Source: an uncultured Eubacterium sp. (GTDB lineage Bacteria; Bacillota; Clostridia; Lachnospirales; Lachnospiraceae). From it: a stretch of DNA of 10,963 bases. The stretch is from the NCBI GenBank assembly GCA_900545725.1, contig URAI01000080.1, forward strand, positions 1 through 10,963, written 5' to 3'. The notes under the pieces are model-generated. The model had not been told where the DNA came from. It saw nothing but the letters and a program-made list of their open reading frames with translations, and made no database searches. Within the stretch, counting starts at the first letter, position 1. Each line of letters starts with the position of its first letter. This document shows, piece after piece, positions 6,860-10,963 of the stretch. A program made the position numbers and the translations under genes.

Positions 6860-6899
6860 AAATGCATATTAAATGAAATTCGTAAGAATGGAGAAAGCA

Positions 6900-8306
6900 A
6901 TGAAAGAAAAGAGCCATGTAGAGGACATTGACAGAAGTGTCTATGATATAAAAGATGAAGAAAAGGATGCATACAGACTTGAAGAGGGACTTACATCTGA
7001 TATAGTAGAAAAGCTTTCAAAAGAAAAGCATGACCCTGAATGGATGCATGACCTTAGAATGAAATCCTTAGAAATATATAATAACATGAAGGTGCCTGAC
7101 TGGGGACCATCTATTGACGGACTTGATGTTGACCATATAGCAACATATGTAAGACCTAATACTAATATGAAAGGAAGCTGGGAAGAGGTTCCTGATGATA
7201 TTAAGAATACATTTGAAAGACTTGGTATTCCGCAGGCTGAACGAAAATCCCTAGCCGGAGTCGGAGCACAGTACGATTCAGAACTTGTTTATCATAATGT
7301 TAAGGATGAAGTAGCAGAATTAGGCGTTGTATATACAGATATGGAAAGTGCGCTTACAGGCGAATATGCCGATATGGTAAAGGAACATTTTATGAAGTTA
7401 GTAACACCTAACGACCATAAATTTGCAGCTCTTCATGGGGCAGTATGGTCAGGTGGTTCATTTGTATATGTTCCTAAGGGAGTGCATGTTGATATTCCAT
7501 TACAGTCATATTTCAGACTTAATGCAAAGGGTGCAGGACAGTTTGAACATACACTTATTATAGTAGATGAGGGAGCAAGCCTTCATTTTATAGAAGGATG
7601 TTCAGCACCTAAATATAATGTAGCCAATCTTCATGCCGGCTGTGTAGAATTATTTGTTAAGAAAAATGCCAAGCTTAGATATTCTACAATTGAGAACTGG
7701 TCTAAGAATATGTATAACTTAAATACTAAGCGTGCAATAGTTGATGAGGGTGGAACAATCGAATGGGTGTCAGGTTCATTTGGTTCGCATGTAAGTTATC
7801 TTTATCCTATGAGTATATTAAAGGGAAAAGGTTCTAAGATGGAATTTACAGGTGTAACATTTGCCGGAGAAGGACAGAACCTTGATACAGGTGCCAAGGT
7901 TGTACACGCAGCACCGGATACAAGCTCATATATGAATACACGTTCAATAAGTAAAAGTGGTGGCATAAGTACATTCAGAAGCAGTGTTGTAGTTAATAAG
8001 GGTGCATCTAATGCCAAATCGGCAGTATCCTGTCAGTCACTTATGCTTGATTCTATATCAAGATCAGATACTATTCCTGCCATGGATATAAGAACTAAGG
8101 ATGCGGCAGTAGGACATGAGGCAAAGATAGGAAGTATCAGTGATGATGCCGTATTTTATCTTATGTCAAGAGGTATGAGTGAGGAAGATGCAAGAGCATT
8201 GATAGTAAGTGGATTTGCTGACAATGTATCTAAAGAGCTTCCGCTTGAATATGCAGTTGAGATGAATAATCTTATCCGTCTTGAGATGAAAGGAAGCATA
8301 GGTTAA
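6900..8306 (+). CDS. sufB: SufB, scaffold subunit of the SufBCD Fe-S assembly complex
   Basis: SufB is the core scaffold on which nascent Fe-S clusters form, working with SufC and SufD. The start chosen is ATG 6900, 6 bases after GGAG (6890-6893). In-frame ATGs at 6873 and 6888 lie upstream of or inside that site. The 468-residue length is normal for SufB. The family core is easy to see: VVYTDMESAL (143-152), a HKFAALHGAVWSGGSFVYVPKGV block (173-195), FEHTLIIVDEGA (215-226), and right-handed beta-helix repeats through the middle. EGCSAP carries Cys234, HAGC carries Cys248, SAVSC carries Cys378, and VGHEA carries His406. In E. coli SufB, a late conserved Cys and a Cys in the beta-helix act in sulfur transfer; Cys378 and Cys234 are the likely equivalents. 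A 109-base spacer with a hairpin precedes it. Confidence 0.97.
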   Translation: MKEKSHVEDIDRSVYDIKDEEKDAYRLEEGLTSDIVEKLSKEKHDPEWMHDLRMKSLEIYNNMKVPDWGPSIDGLDVDHIATYVRPNTNMKGSWEEVPDDIKNTFERLGIPQAERKSLAGVGAQYDSELVYHNVKDEVAELGVVYTDMESALTGEYADMVKEHFMKLVTPNDHKFAALHGAVWSGGSFVYVPKGVHVDIPLQSYFRLNAKGAGQFEHTLIIVDEGASLHFIEGCSAPKYNVANLHAGCVELFVKKNAKLRYSTIENWSKNMYNLNTKRAIVDEGGTIEWVSGSFGSHVSYLYPMSILKGKGSKMEFTGVTFAGEGQNLDTGAKVVHAAPDTSSYMNTRSISKSGGISTFRSSVVVNKGASNAKSAVSCQSLMLDSISRSDTIPAMDIRTKDAAVGHEAKIGSISDDAVFYLMSRGMSEEDARALIVSGFADNVSKELPLEYAVEMNNLIRLEMKGSIG

Positions 8307-8311
8307 GATTA

Positions 8312-8327
8312 TTTATAAATATATAGA
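8312..8327 (+). repeat. 16-base intergenic repeat, copy 2 (after sufB)
   Basis: TTTATAAATATATAGA begins 6 bases after the sufB stop and is identical to the copy after sufC (6806-6821). The rest of this 61-base spacer holds only the sufD ribosome binding site. Confidence 0.5.
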
Positions 8328-8367
8328 ACGTAGGTTTAAGACAGATAAGCAGGAATGGAGTTTAACA

Positions 8368-9279
8368 ATGGAAAATATAGTAGTAAACAGACTGCCGGCT
8401 AAGACATGGTACTGGCTTAATGTTAATGAAGCTTCTTTTGAGTGGGATAGCAATGCCTCAGTTGAATTAGAAAAGACGATTATTACATCTAACGCTATAG
8501 AGCCAGTAATAGTTGATATAGCTGGTGATAATGATTATATAGAAAAATATATAGACATAATAGCAGAGGATAATAAAGAGGTTTTAGTATATATCAATAG
8601 CAGAGCGGATAAACACATTGCAGTGCATACTAATATAAATGCAGGCAATAATTCTAAAGTAAAGCTGGTGCTTCTTAATTATACAGGCAGGGATGCCCTT
8701 TTATATAATGAGGTAAAGGGAGAATGTAAGGAAAATGCAAGAGTAGAGGCTGTTGAGGTATTTTTAGGAAAAGGTGATGTATATTCTGATTTCAGGATTG
8801 ATTTGTCAGGAGATAAGAGCAGTCTTAAGATGGACATAGGTTATGTTGGAAGAGATAACCAGACTATTGATATGAATGTATTTGCTAATCACCTTGGAAA
8901 GAAAACAGAGAGTGAGATTAATGTCAATGGTACATTAAAGGATGCTGCAAGAAAGGTATTTAAGGGGACTATTGATTTTAAGCGTGGAGCATCAGATTCT
9001 GTCGGTAATGAGCAGGAAAATGTTCTCTTATTAGGTGATGATATTGTAAATAAGACAATACCGCTTATTCTTTGTGCTGAAGAAAATGTTGTCGGTAATC
9101 ATGGAGCTACTATAGGAGAGCTTGATGATGATACACTTTTTTATTTTGAAAGCAGAGGTATTGAAAAAGAAGCAGCTGAAAATATTTTAGCAAGAGCTTC
9201 TATTGAAAGACTTACAAGATTAATTGATGATACTAAGATTGTAGATGATATTGAAAAGGAATTAGAGGAGGTGCTTTAA
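8368..9279 (+). CDS. sufD: SufD, short-form scaffold partner of SufB
   Basis: SufD pairs with SufB in the SufBC2D complex and is needed mainly for iron acquisition by the scaffold. The ATG at 8368 follows GGAG (8357-8360) by 7 bases. The product is 303 residues, much shorter than the roughly 420 of E. coli SufD. The N-terminal helical region is reduced and the beta-helix abbreviated, but the C-terminal core is intact: KVFKGTIDFKRGA (196-208), NEQENVLLLGDD (214-225), the Cys236 region, GNHGATIGELDDDTLFYF (243-260) with His245, and ESRGI followed by the closing helices. This core is shared with SufB, so the call rests on that homology, the length and the position between sufB and sufS. It is six bases from AGGAGG to the next gene's TTG start. 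Confidence 0.92.
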   Translation: MENIVVNRLPAKTWYWLNVNEASFEWDSNASVELEKTIITSNAIEPVIVDIAGDNDYIEKYIDIIAEDNKEVLVYINSRADKHIAVHTNINAGNNSKVKLVLLNYTGRDALLYNEVKGECKENARVEAVEVFLGKGDVYSDFRIDLSGDKSSLKMDIGYVGRDNQTIDMNVFANHLGKKTESEINVNGTLKDAARKVFKGTIDFKRGASDSVGNEQENVLLLGDDIVNKTIPLILCAEENVVGNHGATIGELDDDTLFYFESRGIEKEAAENILARASIERLTRLIDDTKIVDDIEKELEEVL

Positions 9280-10494
9280 TTGGCATACGATTACAGAGCA
9301 GATTTTCCGCTTATTGCAAAGGATAATACAATATACATTGATAATGCTGCAACATCGCAAAGACCGCAGTGTGTTATAGATGCTGAAAATGATTTTTATT
9401 ATAATCACAATGCCAATCCTTTAAGAGGGGCATATCCTTTAAGTGTTGAAGCTACTGATTTATATGAAAATGCAAGAAAGACAGTAAAAGAATTTATCAA
9501 TGCTAAAAAGACAGAAGAGATTATATTTACAAGAAATACTACAGAGGGTATTAATCTTGTGGCATACAGCTATGGGCTTAGCAATGTCTGTCCAGGCGAT
9601 GAGATAGTAGTGTCTATAATGGAACATCACAGTAATCTTCTTCCATGGCAGATGGTAGCAAGAACAAAGAATGCAGCACTTAAGTTCATAGAATGTGAAC
9701 CTGATGGAAGTGTTGACCTTGAAAAGGTTGAAGAACTTATTACTGATAAGACTAAAATAGTTGCAATTACACAGGTGTCTAACGTATTAGGAAGAGAAAA
9801 TCCTATAAAAGAGATAGCACAGATAGCACACAGACATGGTGCCATAATTGTTGCAGATGGTGCGCAGAGTACTCCTCATATGGCTGTTGATGTATGCGAT
9901 CTTGATGTTGATTTCTTTGCATTTTCCGGTCATAAATTATTAGGACCTATGGGAATTGGCGTACTTTATGGAAAGGAAGAACTACTTGATAAAATGCCTC
10001 CATTTCTTTCAGGCGGTGAGATGATTGAGTCTGTTACAAGAGACGGGGCAAAGTATGCAGAGCTTCCTCATAAATTTGAAGCGGGTACAGTCAATGCAGC
10101 CGGTGCAGCCGGACTTGCGGCAGCAATAAATTATATACAAAGTATCGGTTTTGATTATATGCAAAAAAGAGAATATGAGCTTACAAAGAGAGCTTTAGAT
10201 GGCTTAAATGCAATACCTCATATTCATGTATTAGGCTCAAAAGATGCGAAGGAGCATACAGGAATTATTACATTTACAATAGACAATGTTCATCCACATG
10301 ATGTAAGTGAAGTGCTTATTGCAGATGGAATATGTGTAAGGGCAGGACACCATTGTGCACAGCCATTACTTAATTATCTTGGTGTGAATTCAGCAACAAG
10401 AGCGAGCTTTATGTTCTACAATACCGAAAAAGAGGTTGATGCATTTATTGAAAGCATGTCAACTATAAGGGAGCGAATGGGATATGGTAAATAG
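9280..10494 (+). CDS. sufS: SufS, PLP-dependent group II cysteine desulfurase
   Basis: SufS takes sulfur from L-cysteine, giving alanine and a persulfide on its active-site Cys, and passes it to SufU. The start is TTG 9280, directly after the sufD stop and 6 bases after AGGAGGTG (9266-9273); it gives the expected N-terminus ending in DFPLI. The 404-residue length is typical. Key residues are visible: NAATSQRP (22-29), EHHSN with the His stacking on PLP (115-119), ADGAQ with Asp193, SGHKLLGP with the PLP lysine Lys219, the catalytic Cys359 in RAGHHCAQP (354-362), and Arg374 for substrate carboxylate binding. The RxGHHCA form marks group II (SufS-type) rather than IscS/NifS. It overlaps sufU by 11 bases. 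No key residue is missing. Confidence 0.97.
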   Translation: MAYDYRADFPLIAKDNTIYIDNAATSQRPQCVIDAENDFYYNHNANPLRGAYPLSVEATDLYENARKTVKEFINAKKTEEIIFTRNTTEGINLVAYSYGLSNVCPGDEIVVSIMEHHSNLLPWQMVARTKNAALKFIECEPDGSVDLEKVEELITDKTKIVAITQVSNVLGRENPIKEIAQIAHRHGAIIVADGAQSTPHMAVDVCDLDVDFFAFSGHKLLGPMGIGVLYGKEELLDKMPPFLSGGEMIESVTRDGAKYAELPHKFEAGTVNAAGAAGLAAAINYIQSIGFDYMQKREYELTKRALDGLNAIPHIHVLGSKDAKEHTGIITFTIDNVHPHDVSEVLIADGICVRAGHHCAQPLLNYLGVNSATRASFMFYNTEKEVDAFIESMSTIRERMGYGK

Positions 10495-10912
10495 AGGATT
10501 TTATAATGAAATATTAACAGAACACAACATACGTCCTGAATTTAAGTATGACCTTGAGGATGCTGATATCACACTTGAAGGTGTTAATCCGAGCTGCGGT
10601 GATGATATCTGGCTTAAGCTTAAGATGGATGGAGATAAAATTGCAGACGGTGCATTTATAGGTGACGGCTGTGCAATATCACAGGCATCAGCAGATATTA
10701 TGCTTGGAATGGTTATAGGAAAGACTAAAAAAGAAGCGCTTGCAATGGGTGACTTGTTTATGAAGATGATTAAGGGAGAAGCAACTGATGAGGAGATAGA
10801 AAGCCTTGAAGAAGCTTCTGCCCTTAAGGATATAGCTCATATGCCGGCAAGGGTAAAATGTGCTGTTCTTGGATGGAGAACTTTAAAAGAGGCTATAGAA
10901 CAGCAGGCTTAA
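10484..10912 (+). CDS. sufU: SufU, zinc-dependent sulfur acceptor for SufS
   Basis: SufU of Firmicutes binds Zn and accepts persulfide sulfur from SufS, feeding it to the SufBCD scaffold. The ATG at 10484 lies 10 bases after AAGGGAG (10467-10473) and overlaps the end of sufS, implying coupling. The 142-residue length is normal. Zinc ligands and the sulfur-accepting site are in place: Cys38 and Asp40 (NPSCGDD), Cys63 (GDGCAIS) and Cys126 (RVKCAVLGW). The GDGCAISQASADIM block is characteristic. The 20-or-so residue insertion between the second and third Cys regions that sets SufU apart from IscU is consistent with the GEATDEEIESLEE stretch (98-110). It is the last suf gene in the window; the 51 bases after it show no terminator or gene. 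Confidence 0.96.
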   Translation: MVNRGFYNEILTEHNIRPEFKYDLEDADITLEGVNPSCGDDIWLKLKMDGDKIADGAFIGDGCAISQASADIMLGMVIGKTKKEALAMGDLFMKMIKGEATDEEIESLEEASALKDIAHMPARVKCAVLGWRTLKEAIEQQA

Positions 10913-10963
10913 ATTGTGATTTGTTGAAACAAGGGTGTAGAGACGGGCAGGCTGTGGCTGATA

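Overview
The window looks like chromosome from an AT-rich, low-GC Gram-positive anaerobe, most likely a Clostridia member of the Lachnospiraceae type. This is inferred from the A-ending codons, the GGAG-type ribosome binding sites, a lipobox protein, and a SUF operon ordered regulator-sufC-sufB-sufD-sufS-sufU with the SufU scaffold of Firmicutes. No database search was possible, so the taxon is not certain. All genes are on the + strand.

Positions 1-381 hold the C-terminal end of an unrecognised protein. A 208-base gap follows, with one weak terminator-like hairpin and no convincing promoter.

Positions 590-5400 are a tight five-gene cassette; gaps are about 13 bases and one junction overlaps by 1 base. 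In order it encodes: a small helix-turn-helix protein; a 110-residue helical protein with an acidic C-terminal motif; a caspase-like (peptidase C14) protease with an intact His/Cys dyad and a large unassigned C-terminal half; a zinc-ribbon/one-TM/TPR protein interrupted by a single in-frame TGA at codon 8; and a lipoprotein with two Ig-like modules. The arrangement suggests a protease-centred stress, conflict or regulated-death module with cytoplasmic regulator and effector parts and cell-surface parts. That reading is inference, and the stop codon raises the question whether the envelope arm still works.

A three-tier hairpin (5407-5469) separates the cassette from the SUF operon. Positions 5505-5543 hold a perfect-consensus promoter (TTGACA, 17 bases, TATAAT) overlapped by repeated TAGGA/TCCTA half-sites, a likely operator for the first gene, an IscR-like Rrf2 regulator. 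SufC (ATPase), SufB and SufD (scaffold complex), SufS (cysteine desulfurase) and SufU (sulfur acceptor for SufS) follow in a single run, forming a complete minimal Fe-S cluster assembly machine. The operon has a sufC-sufB intergenic hairpin and a 16-base repeat after both sufC and sufB. The last 51 bases (10913-10963) show nothing recognisable.
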